A stretch of DNA of 48,767 bases from Paraglomus occultum. Lineage: Eukaryota; Glomeromycota; Glomeromycetes; Paraglomerales; Paraglomeraceae. How positions within the stretch are numbered: the first letter of the stretch is position 1; each line of letters starts with the position of its first letter. Positions 21,672-33,698 of the stretch are shown in pieces. The stretch spans positions 1 through 48,767 of the forward strand of contig CAJVPJ010000074.1 of NCBI GenBank assembly GCA_910592205.1, given 5' to 3'. The translations under genes were made by a program, and so were the position numbers. The notes under the pieces are model-generated. The model did not search any database. It was given only the letters and a program-made list of their open reading frames with translations, and was not told the DNA's origin.

Positions 21672-21976
21672 ATTTTATTATCCCCTGGTAAAAGAAGCGT
21701 GGGCGAAGGTTGTCGGCGATTAAGATTGAACTTGTCATCAATTCTAATGGTCCGGTTCATTCACCGACAGGCACGTTTACCACAAGAACTACCATGTTTT
21801 TAATGGTCCACTTTAAGCAATGGATGGTGGAGAAGCAAGCTGTCTAAAAAAGAAAACGCGCGAATGTTTTACTACTGAGATCGTAATACGCCTCTTTGTC
21901 AGAAACGTATGTCAATATCTAATTTATTTATAATTAAAAAATTACAAAAAGTGCCAGATTTTTTATTAATTAAAAC
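21672..21976. other. Short intergenic gap, nothing recognised
   Basis: About 300 bases lie between the small gene's start and the first Harbinger-like remnant. I found no terminal inverted repeat that could be assigned to the downstream element. Confidence 0.4.
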
Positions 21977-23058
21977 ATGCCATTTACTCGAAAACAAAAT
22001 CTATCATTATTGCCGCAATTACTGCAATTACCGAATCTACTATTACTCAAAGGAATAAATATACACTACTATTGGAAACGGATGCCCTTGTACTCATTGA
22101 TAATGAAAATGAGAATAAGAGAATTATTTCGCGAGTTGGACGGATTTAAGACACATGGTTTTTGGGTTGACTTCCCTTACCTTAATGCCGAATTCTAAAT
22201 CTCATTTTCGCATCAAACGATCAATGTTTATAGATTATTAGAAGTAATCTCTCAACATTCCATCTAATTTCCAAACTCAAACACATAAGTGGGAATTGTT
22301 CTGTAACGGCTAGTAATCCGATGGGTTATCGCCAATTAGAAACCACGTTTGGCATTAACCAAGGCTCAGTCCAGAATTTACTCGACGTTTTTTTCAGTCT
22401 GTTCTTGATATGCTTAAAAGAATTATTCCGTGGACTGCAGGTGACGTGCTCCAAGAAGCAGTTGAAAGTTTTTCTCCTCCAGATATACTAATCGGCTTCC
22501 AAATGTAATTGGTGGACGGATTGCATATTCCGATCCAGCGACCTAAGACATTATATCACAATCGTTATATTGATTGAAAGGATTTTATAGCGTTGTTTTG
22601 ATGGCGATAGTAGACCATTTACTTAGATCCATTCGGGGCAGCCGGGAGTTCTCAAATATAATTTACTGCTTACATAAACTTATATAGAATCTGTCTAGTC
22701 ACTCGGTGATTAGCCTTGCTTCTTTTACCTTAGCTTCTTATTCCTTTTAAAGAGCAATCCGGAAGAAGACTCACTACATCTCAACGAAAATTTAATAAAG
22801 CCCCCTTTCTTCTGCCGCATGGCAGTTGAGCGGGCATTTGGAAAACTCAAATCCAGGTGGTGCACGTTATGGAAATTACGGATATGGAAACAATGTGGAT
22901 CGATGTTGTTGTATTTTTCACAATTTATGCATTGATTGTGATGATATCTGGGACACTGGCGAATATGATCAAAAACGCGTTGGTGATGGTAGTGGAGAAA
23001 TAGTAGATGTTAACGAAGATATAAATTCGCAAAGTTTACGTAGTGCTACACATAAGTG
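21977..23058 (+). pseudogene. PIF/Harbinger transposase (DDE_4) remnant
   Basis: Broken plus-strand frames carry the landmarks of a Harbinger nuclease in order. There is an N-terminal helical part around 22000-22150, a GYRQLETTFGINQGSVQNLL segment near 22320-22385, RLPNVIGG plus a decayed DG..IPIQRP strand near 22490-22545, an AIVDHLLR strand near 22600, and AVERAFGKLKSRW (~22820) followed in another frame by CIFHNLCI (~22915). Several frameshifts and stops make it dead. A Myb-like partner gene lies opposite, downstream, as in complete two-gene Harbinger elements. Confidence 0.68.
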
Positions 23059-23249
23059 AAACAACCTTTTAGTTAGTCTGCTATACCTGTTATTCACGCC
23101 CCCCGCATTCAAGTATATAAAAAAATGAGAACAGTTTTTCGCAGGGTGTTAGCATCTCGAATTACAAACAAATTTTTTGATTTATTTGAATTATTAATAA
23201 AATTAAAAATTTTTTATGCGTCTGTTTAGCCTTTCTGACGTATGTTCAT

Positions 23250-24058
23250 TCAACTCATTTTAATGTCGAAACCAATTTTCCTAAAATATTCAGCAGTTTG
23301 CTCTGAAATTAGTAGTTTTCTTTTCTCAATTTGTTTGTGCAGTTCTTTAATAGTGTCTAAAGTAGCCGAAGGACTTTTATGCCTTTTTGCTTCTGTTCGC
23401 TGAACCCATCTCCTTTCTATTGTCGGAGTTATAAACTGGACTAAAAACTGTATCATCTTCGAATATTTTTTGCATTGTTCTTCGTACTCAAAATGCATCG
23501 TTTCCGCTCCCTATGCTTATTACAAGTTTATAGCCTTGTCCCATCTTAATAAAGCACAATATAATACAAAAACATTGTTACATAGAATTAATGAAAAGAG
23601 ACCTCTCTCTAGAAACAGTCAGCGTTCTGCCAGGTGATTTTTTGTGAACATGACTTGCTAAATTCTGGCTCTATGAGCATTGTTTTTTGGTATTATTAAG
23701 ACTTTCCCAATGTTCCGAAATGGTTTCACGCAGTATAAGCATCTCATTGTAGTTCCATTTTTTACGTGTCCCTTCAAGTTTATAAATATTTTCAGTACTC
23801 CATATGAAAAATAACGCATTAATGAATTCTTACCTTGCACTAATTTTATCTCGAGTTTCTCGAGGGATCGTCATGTAAGGTAGTTTTTCTCCGGGACTAA
23901 GTTTAACTTTTCCAGGACATTAGGCAGCGCTTAACGTTTCTAACCACGCTGTCCTTGGCTTGATCAATGATAACGATGTCATCTAAGTTGGATGTCTGGA
24001 AAGTACTCACACTAGAAGGTGCAAAATTTTGTGAGCAATCAATGAAAATGGGATCCAT
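23250..24058 (-). pseudogene. Myb/SANT-like Harbinger partner protein, degenerate
   Basis: On the minus strand an ATG at 24058 begins MDPIFIDCSQNFAPSS. After a frame break, the segment LSPGEKLPYMTIPRETRDK leads to a GTAAGA donor near 23837. The next exon starts after CTTGAAG near 23765 and reads RKKWNYNEMLILRETISEHW, a trihelix/Myb-SANT-like helix. A final block (23498-23250) ends with the coiled coil IKELHKQIEKRKLLISEQTA. Harbinger elements encode such a DNA-binding helper convergent or divergent to the transposase. Stops and a frameshift show decay, while the intron boundaries are still visible. Confidence 0.55.
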
Positions 24059-24166
24059 TTGTTCACTAACGCTTCTCAGTCTCGATGATTCACAAGAAAA
24101 AAATCGCCGCCGCCAATGGGAACGATTCTCCAATAGTTTCTTATAACAAAGAACTTACTATTGTTA

Positions 24167-24301
24167 TGACCCGTTCTAGGATTGGACCCGTTTCGGGATT
24201 GTCACATTAGAATAATCTCTTGCACCAATAAAGTGCACACAATAACGTCGAAAAAATTTGTGACAATCTTGAAACAGGTTGACCGTTCTCAGAATGGGTC
24301 A
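24167..24301. mobile_element. MITE with ~40-bp imperfect inverted repeats
   Basis: TGACCC at 24167 and GGGTCA ending at 24301 close a 135-bp element. Its ends pair imperfectly over ~40 bp (left GACCCGTTCTAGGATT; right, inverted, GACCCATTCTGAGAAC), finishing with GATTGTCAC versus GTGACAATC. The left end repeats its own first 16 bp directly. No convincing target duplication is seen. It sits immediately upstream of the Myb-like remnant and could be a Harbinger terminus or a separate insertion. Confidence 0.5.
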
Positions 24302-24374
24302 AATTCCAGAACAGGTCGCAACATTACTATTACTATGTTATTATTATTATCATGAGGTTCAATATTAATGTCAT

Positions 24375-24700
24375 ATGAAAGTGTTAATATCAGTACGGAT
24401 AACACGATTGAAGACATACAGCATTGTATTACGAATGGATGAGCCGTTGTTACTGAGTAAATTTGTATTGATGAGCAATTACCTGTTGAACGTTTTACCG
24501 ATAATGATATTATTGCAACCGTACAGAACGCCGAAGAAGACGAAGACGGAGAAGGCAAAGAAAAAGTGACAAGGAATATGAACCGTAGCCTATAATTTCA
24601 TTATAATCCGCCCAGTGGCTTCGTTTTCGATAAGAAGGCATTGTCAGTTCTGCGTTCATTGAAATCAGAAATTTCGCGCAATATTCACAGTTTCTTAATT
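24375..24700 (+). pseudogene. Tigger/pogo (CENP-B-like) transposase C-terminal remnant
   Basis: Reading +, the segment TIEDIQHCITNG, two stops, then CIDEQLPVERFTDNDIIATV and an acidic EEDEDGEGKEK stretch match the C-terminal pattern of DDE_1/CENP-B transposases (D..  then L(S/T)D.DI...V). A further LSVLRSLKSEI block follows near 24640. In-frame stops show it is dead. The catalytic core is absent. Confidence 0.5.
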
Positions 24701-24703
24701 TAC

Positions 24704-24790
24704 TACAGTCGACTCTCTCTAATATCAACCTCACGGGACCGGCCAATTTCGTTGATATATGCGGGGTTGGATATCATAGTAATAGAGGGT
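24704..24790 (+). mobile_element. pogo/Tigger-like left terminus at a TA site
   Basis: TA at 24704-24705 is followed by CAGTCGACTCTCTCTAATAT and a short internal hairpin (ATATCAACC against GGTTGGATAT near 24765). The orientation points right, away from the transposase remnant on its left, so this is probably the end of a different copy. Confidence 0.45.
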
Positions 24791-25116
24791 GATAGGGGTT
24801 AATGGCGTCATCAGTAATATTAACATACGATACTCGTGTTTAAACTTTATTTATAATAAATCCTCTTTCTTTCTTTCTTTCTCCATATTAATATATTCAA
24901 TCATTTATTATATAATGCGATGGCACATGAAATGTTTACAAAAATATTAACTGTCATTTCTTATGTTCAATTTGTCCACTTTAGCAATATACTTTAGTAC
25001 ACAATAGGACGCAATCATATTATAAAGAGACATTGCGTAGTAAATACGTAATATTGTTTAAATTTTAAAATACTAACTAGTGAAAATAATACATGACGCA
25101 TAAGTAAATAGTTTAC

Positions 25117-25395
25117 CTCGGCATAATATATATTATGTGTCTCGTCTGTCGTTTCAAGTAGAATCAATTTAACGTCTTCAAGAGTAGGTAGACCATACAA
25201 GTGTCCGCTTCCATCTCCCCTAATATCAACACAATCTCGTGGAATCCATTCCAAATAGGCGTCATTTGGTGAGTTTGTTTGTAGTTGAGATTTCTTAATA
25301 AAGTCATCGAGTTGTTGATTGTTGCTAGTCCACCCATCGGATAATTGTTATAATTACAAATGCACATCGGAGTATTCACATGTGGAGCAGAAGCC
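25117..25395 (-). pseudogene. Decayed TKL-type kinase N-lobe, copy B
   Basis: On the minus strand DGWTSNNQQLDDFIKKSQLQ followed by YLEWIPRDCVDI reproduces the segment that precedes the kinase domain in the expanded kinases of arbuscular mycorrhizal fungi (WTSGN..ID.FI...QL..EWIPY..F). A CICNYNNY half zinc motif sits just upstream in a shifted frame. The usual glycine loop and VALK lysine are replaced (DGSGHLYG, DVKLILLE). The frame closes at a GTAAAC donor at 25116. This is probably a relic of a kinase gene. Confidence 0.42.
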
Positions 25396-25462
25396 ATATC
25401 GAGAATAACAATGATAAAAGAGTTTATCATGTAATAGCTGTTATTATAGTTGGTGAATCTCT

Positions 25463-25801
25463 TTATGCGGTTGTGTTGCGTTCCTTAAGCCATACAGAAT
25501 ATCGTCTAAAGTTATTGTCATTGTTATTGTACTTGTGTGTTGGAAGTGAGTATATTCTGGCCAACTCACTCACAAGTGTTGGTGTGCATGCTTCACTACT
25601 TCCAAGTAACAGCAACATAATTTCATACTCATAACCATTATGTTTGCGAATAGCGCAGTAAACGTTGTCAATTTGAGTCGGCTTTACATAGGTAATTTCC
25701 TCGTAAAGTATCCATTCAAGTTTATTGTATCCGCCCGCATAATCGGATTGAACCAAATCATCTATTGCTGGATTATTAACAGTTTCTGATGCCAACGACA
25801 T
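25463..25801 (-). pseudogene. Decayed TKL-type kinase N-lobe, copy A
   Basis: An ATG-initiated frame of 112 residues (MSLASETVNNPAIDDLVQSD) contains KLEWILYEEITYV, then a region in the position of a glycine loop without its glycines, and SEACTPTLVSELARIY where kinases have the alphaC helix. It parallels the adjacent copy. It lacks every catalytic motif and ends before the C-lobe. It could be a truncated expressed pseudokinase or a relic; kinase ancestry is inference from a weak pattern. Confidence 0.35.
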
Positions 25802-27242
25802 AGTAACAGGTTGAATTTAAAAGAATTCAAGTTGAAACAAATGTTCGTTCTTCAATGTGTTACATCGCACATCCGCAGGTACATCGTTTCACGCATATTG
25901 TATTACCATTACAGATTTTTGTTTGTCAAGTCGCTCTTTTTCCCTTCTTATTTACTTACATTACGTTCGTACATCTTCCCAGGGCAAGAGGTGTTTTATC
26001 ATCTAATACTTTATCTTCATTGTTCTTGTCATGCTAAAGTAATATGCTATAAGAGTATGACTGAGCCTTTTGCCAAATTCAAGCACTTGGGGGGCAATGT
26101 AGCATAAACGCTTATATATAATAGTAATTAGTATACAAGTATATCACACGAATGTATCGACACGTTTTTAAAAATAGAATACATTTCCTTTGTCTGAATT
26201 CTCAATGTGCCAGTTTTTAATGGTAGGGCACAGAATCAATTTCAATAATGTAATAAAAGGAGCAGCTTTGTTCATTAACAGTTTGATAGCTTACTTTATA
26301 CTGTATTTCAAAAAAGTTACGCCAGCATAACGAAGAATAAATCAAAAAAAAAAATATTATTGGTCATAAACGAGGCTTGTTAACTGCCAATTATTGAGTA
26401 CACATTTAGGGTCTTAAAGATATAATGCTTTTTGCCACCTCCATGAATACAACGCTCCGTTTTCCGCAATGCAACAGAATTTGCGAATTCCCATTCGTAT
26501 TTATTTTCCCAAATGCAATTCACGTAATTTACTTAAAGGGCGATAGTTTAAAAAAAAAGATTATATATTAGTATCTTGGCATTTGACGATCTTTAGCAGC
26601 TATTCGGGCGACATCAGCGCATCAAAAGTCACTTTATGGATTGTGGACAAGGACAATCGATAATGTGACTGTTTGAGACTGTTATTGTGCACATCGAATT
26701 CAGTTAGAGTTTGTTTTTCTTATAGAGATTACTGGCCGCGTCGACCAATTTATTTACTACAATTTATCCTAGTGACATAATTTTAATCTGCGATAAATTA
26801 GGGAGGCCACGCATTATTATTATCGAATCGTAGCTAAATCATTAACCGAGTCGTCGATAGCCATCCGTTCTCCCGTGACAGTTGACATCTTGACTTGGTA
26901 TGGTGGACGTTTATTTCTCATATTACGGTTACAAACATATTTTTTAATAAACGTGTGTATATTTTGGTCTACTAGATATTGATTTATATATCCAATACAT
27001 TAATTGAATATAATATGTTAAATTGAGACATAATTACTATGTACGATTCTTTGTGCAATTAATAATTTTGGGTGTGGGCGATGTTTTTATCCAGGTAATT
27101 TATAATTGTTCCACTTCCTATAGTAATAGTTCCGCGTGCGCCATCCGGTATATATTTTTGTACATGAACAGATACAAAAATAGAAATTAACTTTAGTATT
27201 AGTATAATACATTAAACAGCACAGCAAATTGTCATAATATTT
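25802..27242. other. Intergenic region, nothing recognised
   Basis: About 1.4 kb of AT-rich sequence lies between the kinase relics and the 3' end of the kinase-TPR gene. Short ORFs here have no recognisable motif or splice partners. Confidence 0.45.
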
Positions 27243-28726
27243 TCAAAATACCTGTGCACCTCTTATAGCATGCTGTTCAATCATCTCATACACCTGACCT
27301 CTTAGTCTCAATGCATTTGCATCATTTGGTTCCACCTTCAATGACTCGTTGAGATCAGTCAATGCAATATGATATTCTCCAAGATTCAAATAGAGAGCAC
27401 CCCGTATTCTTAATGCATGTGCATTATTTGGTTTGATCTCTATTGATTTGTTGAGATCAATTAATGCCTTGTCATATTGTTTTAGTAATTTATAGACCTC
27501 TCCCCTTCTACTCAATGCATCTGCATCATTTGCCTCAGTCTCCAATGATTCATTAAGATTATTCAATTTATCACAATAAGTTAATCTCTTATAAACAGTC
27601 TCACAACATGGTCGCTGATTAGGGTCTTCATCCCAACATTCTGAGTAAAGATTAACATACTCTTCAGGTGTTCCGGGAAATGGAGAATCACGAAAGCCAT
27701 TAAGTCTGTAGACAATAATATCAGTAACTTTAATACGTTCTCCGCATGGGACTTTTCCACTAGATATTTCCCACAATATTACACCGAGGCTAAACATATC
27801 GGATTTATTTCCACCCTTATATGAACTGTTCCTCAAAGATGCCGGATCCTTGTATGCTGGCGCGCCATCACCGTGTGATTTGGACATTGCTTGTTTCAAG
27901 ACGCTTGACAAGCCAAAATCAGTAATCTTTGCAACTCCTGATTTAATAAGAATATTACTAGAAGACTATGTATTATTATATACAAACAGTCAATTAGCTA
28001 AACTTCGTGAGTGGTACGAATTCGGAAGACCCGATTAATATCTGATATATACCAAATCCTTGTGAATAATGTGCAGTTCATGCAAATACTTCAATCCATT
28101 GGTAATTTCTAAGGCCAACTTGTATTTGTCTTTCCAAGTCAAATCATCAAAGCATTTCTTTAAGTGTTCGCGCAGATTTCCACCGTCAGCCAGTTCAAAA
28201 ATCATATGATATTTATCAAATTTGTCTACATTCATAAATTAGGTTAATATGGAATTGTATTGTTATAAGACAATCAAATTATCATACCCTTGTATAGACC
28301 TAAAAACTGAATAATGTTGGGATGATCTTTCGCTTCGTCGTGATGTTTCAGCTAAATAAAGCATGAATGTCAAGGGTTACTCATAGAGATATAAATGCGA
28401 CAAACATGACAGAGGGCAATAGTAACCTCTTTGACGAATCGTCGATGCAAGTCTTCCTCGCAAACTCCATGTTCAGCCGGAAACAAAATCTTCACTGCAA
28501 CAGTCATGCCAGAGAGAATGTTGGGCTTTCTGCCTCGGATTGACTTAGCAAGGCTTCCAATACCGCTCTTCTTCTTTATCGTTGCCTTATACATCACTCC
28601 AAACGCTCCTTGGCCGACATGTCGAGAATCTATTTTGATGTCATTTTCTCGACAGCAGTAGATTAAGCCTTCTCGAACGCTTGCGTCTAGCCATTCGTTG
28701 TAGGAATTATTAGATACCCGAGACAT
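27243..28726 (-). CDS. TKL-type protein kinase with C-terminal TPR repeats
   Basis: Exons 28726-28427, 28351-28288, 28225-28053 and 27965-27243 join in frame to 419 residues. Kinase landmarks in order: EWLDASVREGLI lead-in, glycine loop GQGAFG (~38), VAVKIL lysine, FELADGGNLREHL hinge, catalytic loop HKDLSSSNIL (176-185), DFG at 195-197, then APAYKDPASL, DMFSLGVILWEISSG and CWDEDPNQRP. From ~300 on come about three TPR-like repeats of 34 residues (ALIDLNKSIEIKPNNAHALR). The catalytic Asp, Asn and Lys are all present, so it should be active. This domain pair is typical of the large kinase expansions in arbuscular mycorrhizal fungi. The end RGAQVF-stop follows a possible donor (CACAG|GTATTT), so more TPR exons may exist downstream. 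Confidence 0.82.
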
Positions 28727-30736
28727 CGCTAAGAAAGTCCGATGAAAAACGTAACACAAAATGTAGGCGACTAATATATTGTGTGCAATGTGTGACCAAC
28801 AAATTGACAAGTCAAAACTAATTTCAACAAAAGTAGTCTATAGCGATTGTCGGTTTATTTTTAATAAGAGCATTCCAATCGAAAGTAAAATAGTCACCAC
28901 ATGGTGCAAAGTTACGATCATGTACTCTTTTGTTTCTTGGGACTTAGTATTAATGATTTTGCAGAAATCGAACAAACGATTTTGTGTTTAATTTTCGAAA
29001 GTATACGAATATGCTAGCATGAGCTTGGGAGCAGTGGCTTTTGATTATAATAATATTTATGAAAAATAATGACGCAATTAGGAAGTCAAGCAACAAGATC
29101 TCCTACAAAACAAAGTTTGGAAAACCATTTTTGCGAAAGATACAAGATTCAAGAACGTCGAGAATGGACCGGACCGCAAAATGAAAATGACAAGGTTGAA
29201 CTTTAATACTGTAATATGCAGTCAACTGAGAGCGTTCAACGTGCTCTCACTACAGCCTTGATAACGTTCCCGGTTCAATTAAGGTGTCAGTTAATGCCGA
29301 AGATACATTCACTTCTCTGGATGGCTAACGTACATCACGCTAAAGTACTGAAAATAGAAAGTTTTATCGTTTAGGCGATTATTTCTGTCGATTTAATCTT
29401 TCGTTAACGAAACAATCTTTCGGCAAAGGAATATAATCAAGAAGGGCAATTTTTTGATTGGAAGCATTTCCAAAACGTTCTTTTGAAAGAGTATAACTCA
29501 ATGTGTAGACAATGAATTACATTATTTACTATGAGCAATTGATATTTAAATATGAACTTTTAGAAGTACTATTGCCCACATGATGGCAAGGCGGCAACGA
29601 CGACAATTTTTAGCTATAAGGTTATTACGATCCTTATACGCGTTTTCCGAGTTTAGCAACAAATCTTGTATTATCATAACGGAATTTGATGCGTTAAACG
29701 TAAACCATAATGGAGTTGAGTGATTGATTAGAAGAGGATTGTTTAGCCAGCCTTAATCGACAGTGAGGAAAGAGTGTCTATGCAAGCACGGTAAACTGTA
29801 AAGTAAGACACACATATAATGTATTTTTCCTGTTTACTTATAGCTTGTACTAAACCTTGACTTTTGCTTTTGTTAATCTTGAATTATGAATGTTGCTTTT
29901 CATGTCAATGGGTGAACGGATAGAATACCATGAAAAAAAGAAATTCAACACTTTAGTGCAAACTCCACATACGCATACAATTTCGCCTGTTCAGCAGTCT
30001 GTGCTGCAAATTGGAGATGTTAATTTTTCATTAATTTTACATCAGATAAGGAGACTAGCATGTCACATGTTGAGTCTCGTGATTTGCACAAACTATGAAA
30101 CTATCAAGTTCATACTAATTGCAAAGACCTTAAGATAATGATGTCATCATACCGTCGTTACTATATTAATACTAATGTTACTACCCTATATTGGTAGGCA
30201 TGCTACAACAAAAAAAGGCAATGTCATAGAATGATTTCACGGGCTCAGAACTGTTAAACGTATCGTATTCCCTTTATATTCGAAAGAAATAGATCTGCGC
30301 GAGATAAAGTTGAATGAGTTTTCTGTTAAATGAGAAAACTATCCAATGTATTTGCTCGCCGACAGATACCCCTTTTCTAGTGGACTTAAGCTATTACAAA
30401 GGTTATGTATCCCGGATCTACGTTCCAATTTTATAGCAAACGTTCCGAAGTCTTTGTCTGTTTCAATGCCACATAACGATCACGTGAGAATGACAAACTA
30501 ACTGTGTGCTATTAACATATGCATGGGTTAATTATTAAATTTTCTGTCCCTATACTTCATTGGACCAATCCAAATGAAGGCTAACCCCTTGTATACTTTG
30601 AGTCTTTTTGACTTCACAACGAGTTAAGTCTACCATGTTTTTAAGACATGTAGTACGATGGTCATTCTTTCCCAACAGAACAAACAGGAAGAGATAAGCA
30701 AGAGTCGGGTACATTGAATAATAAATTGATAACAGT

Positions 30737-30815
30737 TATAATAATAATAATAATAATAAGAACAACAACAACAATAATAATAACGATGATGATAACGATG
30801 ATAATAATAATAATT
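30737..30815. repeat. Imperfect AAT/AAC/GAT trinucleotide microsatellite
   Basis: About 79 bases of ATA/ATT-type triplets interrupted by ACA and GAT triplets. ORFs across it are low-complexity artefacts. Confidence 0.85.
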
Positions 30816-31557
30816 AAGATGCAAATAATAGTTAGTAACAATAATAATAATATTCATAATAATAATCCCAATACAGCAATAATAACAACAAATAAAAGCA
30901 ACACCGGAACAACAGAAATGACATCGTCAACAGAAATGACAATAGCAGTAAACAATATCATCAAATTCGATTATTAAACTTCTCCGCTATTTTGGAAACT
31001 AACAGATGGATAACCTTCCATTTATAGATAAATGAATATCTTTGTTTCTCTCCCCACTTTATAAAGTTCGTACTTACACTTTTGACATTGCGGTCATTGT
31101 ACAAGATCTGGACCCAATATCGTTATCTCAAACAAGTAGTATAAAACCTAACACGGACTATGTATTACAATCGAGTAAACTTTAATGCGAAATAAGTTTT
31201 CAAGTACAATACGGGTCCAGAGACATTTCTCCAATAGATTGATGATCTGTCATTATCTGTTCTTATGTCATTCGGCGCCCACTAAACTCTTAGCATTATC
31301 TGTTGTAATATCGGCATTCCTTTTCACTCCCACCCGCCTTTTTTTTTTCCCAGTGTAAAACCGTATCACCATCCTGCCCCAATGTTAATCCTTGCCCCCC
31401 AAATGTTTTTGTAATTGTTTTTTTTTGTCAATTGGGCGGGAAAAAAAATAGGTAGATGGCGAATGTTTAGATTTTCATTACATATCTATTGACGTGAGAC
31501 TGGCCTCCCAATACATCCCCCCCTCCCCACTCTCAATGCGCCAAGTTTTAATAGATT

Positions 31558-31576
31558 TGTTGTTGTTGTTGTTGTT
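31558..31576. repeat. (TGT)6 microsatellite
   Basis: Six perfect TGT/GTT triplets in non-coding DNA. Confidence 0.85.
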
Positions 31577-33645
31577 ATGAAATATTTTGACAGGTGACCA
31601 CTGACAGATTACTATTGTGCTACAATGTGGAGATTGCCTGATTTGTGGGTGAGAGAATGCCTCGTCATATATGTATGGTTAGGGAAAACGGAGAGGTAAT
31701 ACTCGTACTAGTGAAACCATTTTTCTGATAAAGAATGCAAAAAATTCTCCCCATACAATATAACTGATTCTGAACAAACTCCCGTCGCACATGAACTTTC
31801 TCTTACGTTAACTTAAATATATAAATGGACTTGCGATAGTAAACTCTCCAATAATACTTTATCAATGACAAGTTTCAACAAGTTTAGCCCAAAAAAAGTT
31901 GAAAGCGAACCTGTCACGTGGTAAGATGTCTGATTGTGTGACGATCACATCTTCCCATTGCTGCATTGCCGTGAAAAAAAAAAAGGAAAAAAAAAAGAAT
32001 AGAGCCCTTCGTTTACCATGACGGAAATGTCGATATTACGATGATATGGTGATGCAAACATTTTCAGAGGAACAAAAAAGCATTCGAATTCAACTTGTTT
32101 ACTTTAGGGAATAGGGCGGGATAACGGGCCACGCTATACAGGATGGCAGCAAAAGGGAGGCAGGGGCCATCTTTTAATGCAAAAGCCACAACTGATTGCG
32201 AGGTTCACTTTTTATCTGGTCACGCCCCATCTGATAGGATGTGCTATAATTGTCGATTTGTATTGTCAGCTGAACCTATCAGAGACAAGTGTCAAATGCA
32301 AGGGTAAAATCAGTAAGGGAGGGAGAGTATCAGGGAGAAGGTGTTGATGTAAAAGAAATTAAACAAGACTTAATACTAATATTAAGTCAGTACATAGTTT
32401 AATAATATACAGCAGTTGATTTAATAGGTGGTAAATGATATGGTAATATATTACATTATTATGCATACATAATAATTATTTTTACCAATTGTATATTTTA
32501 AGTGAAAATATTGTTTAAAGCCTCGTTGCTGCAGCGTCGCCGTACACAAAAGCAGTCTCTCTCCAAAAGTAGACATATTCAATGCAAAGACAATAGATGT
32601 TGGAACAGAGTATGAAACATGAAAATAGAATGCTCTGTGAATGAGCGCTAAATAACATTGTCAAGAGAATTACTGTGCAGTGCACCTGCAACTTTCTTTC
32701 TTCTCATGATAAATAGTAATAATAGTTCCGCTGTCATTTATTACGTATATAGACTGCGCTTGTAACTCCGTTTTACCTCATTCCCATGCGCTGCAACTAC
32801 CATTCTCATGTGCACTGCGCCGTTTCTCTATTGTACTAAGGCGCAATTCATTGTCTTATTAATCTGTCTCGGGTGTTGATATTCAAGTGACTTGTTTGGT
32901 ATATCACTGTGCACACGATCGCTTTGAAGGGGGCCTTGAACAAAAAGTTAGTCTATGCGTATACTGTATTCGCTTTTTTTCCCTAATAAAACAATATAAA
33001 TACATTCATACATACATATCAATATACACTGTACATATTATAAATATTTCCAGTTTACATATCGTTGTACATGTAGAAAATGGACTAATCAGGTTCACCT
33101 GAACTATCGCCAATGAACGAATCGCAGTACGCCCAATCCCTTTGGTCATTGGCTGTTAATATTGTTCACACCAATTCTTGCAGAGTATAGCTCGAGGGCC
33201 ATAATGCAAAGAAAACATTCACAATGACCGATTAGACTGTATAATCAGCACAATGACTACATGTTCAATACATTCTTTTCATTTTCTCTGTTCCTCTCCT
33301 CGGAAATTCTACATATTGACATTTCCCCCCCATTCAAACCATCCATCACTTGACACGCGCTGTGCAACCACATCGGCGTTGAGAATCATTTGAAATAGCA
33401 ATCTTTATAATATACTATTGAAACATCAAATGGACTGTATGTATATTTACATTGATTACAATAATAATTATCGTATTCGGGCTTGCTGATTGTCAACCAA
33501 TCATGAGCGATTTGTCCATCGCAATGCTCAAAGTGGGACAAGTAACACTGCAATCCCTCGCCTTTTCCCTACACATCCATCTTAATTGCCGCCCTTTCAT
33601 CAACATATTACAATAATATATAAATTATTACTTTATTAAATATAC

Positions 33646-33698
33646 ATCACATATGTACAATCTATCACATATATACAATCTATCACATATATACAACC
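33646..33698. repeat. Three tandem 18-bp units
   Basis: The unit ATCACATATATACAATCT occurs three times head to tail with single-base differences, about 330 bp upstream of the CEP104 start codon. Confidence 0.75.

Noticed and set aside
30630-30977. ORFs on both strands across the trinucleotide repeat (poly-Tyr or poly-Ile/Thr)
   Set aside because: Products of a microsatellite read in frame; no other coding signal.
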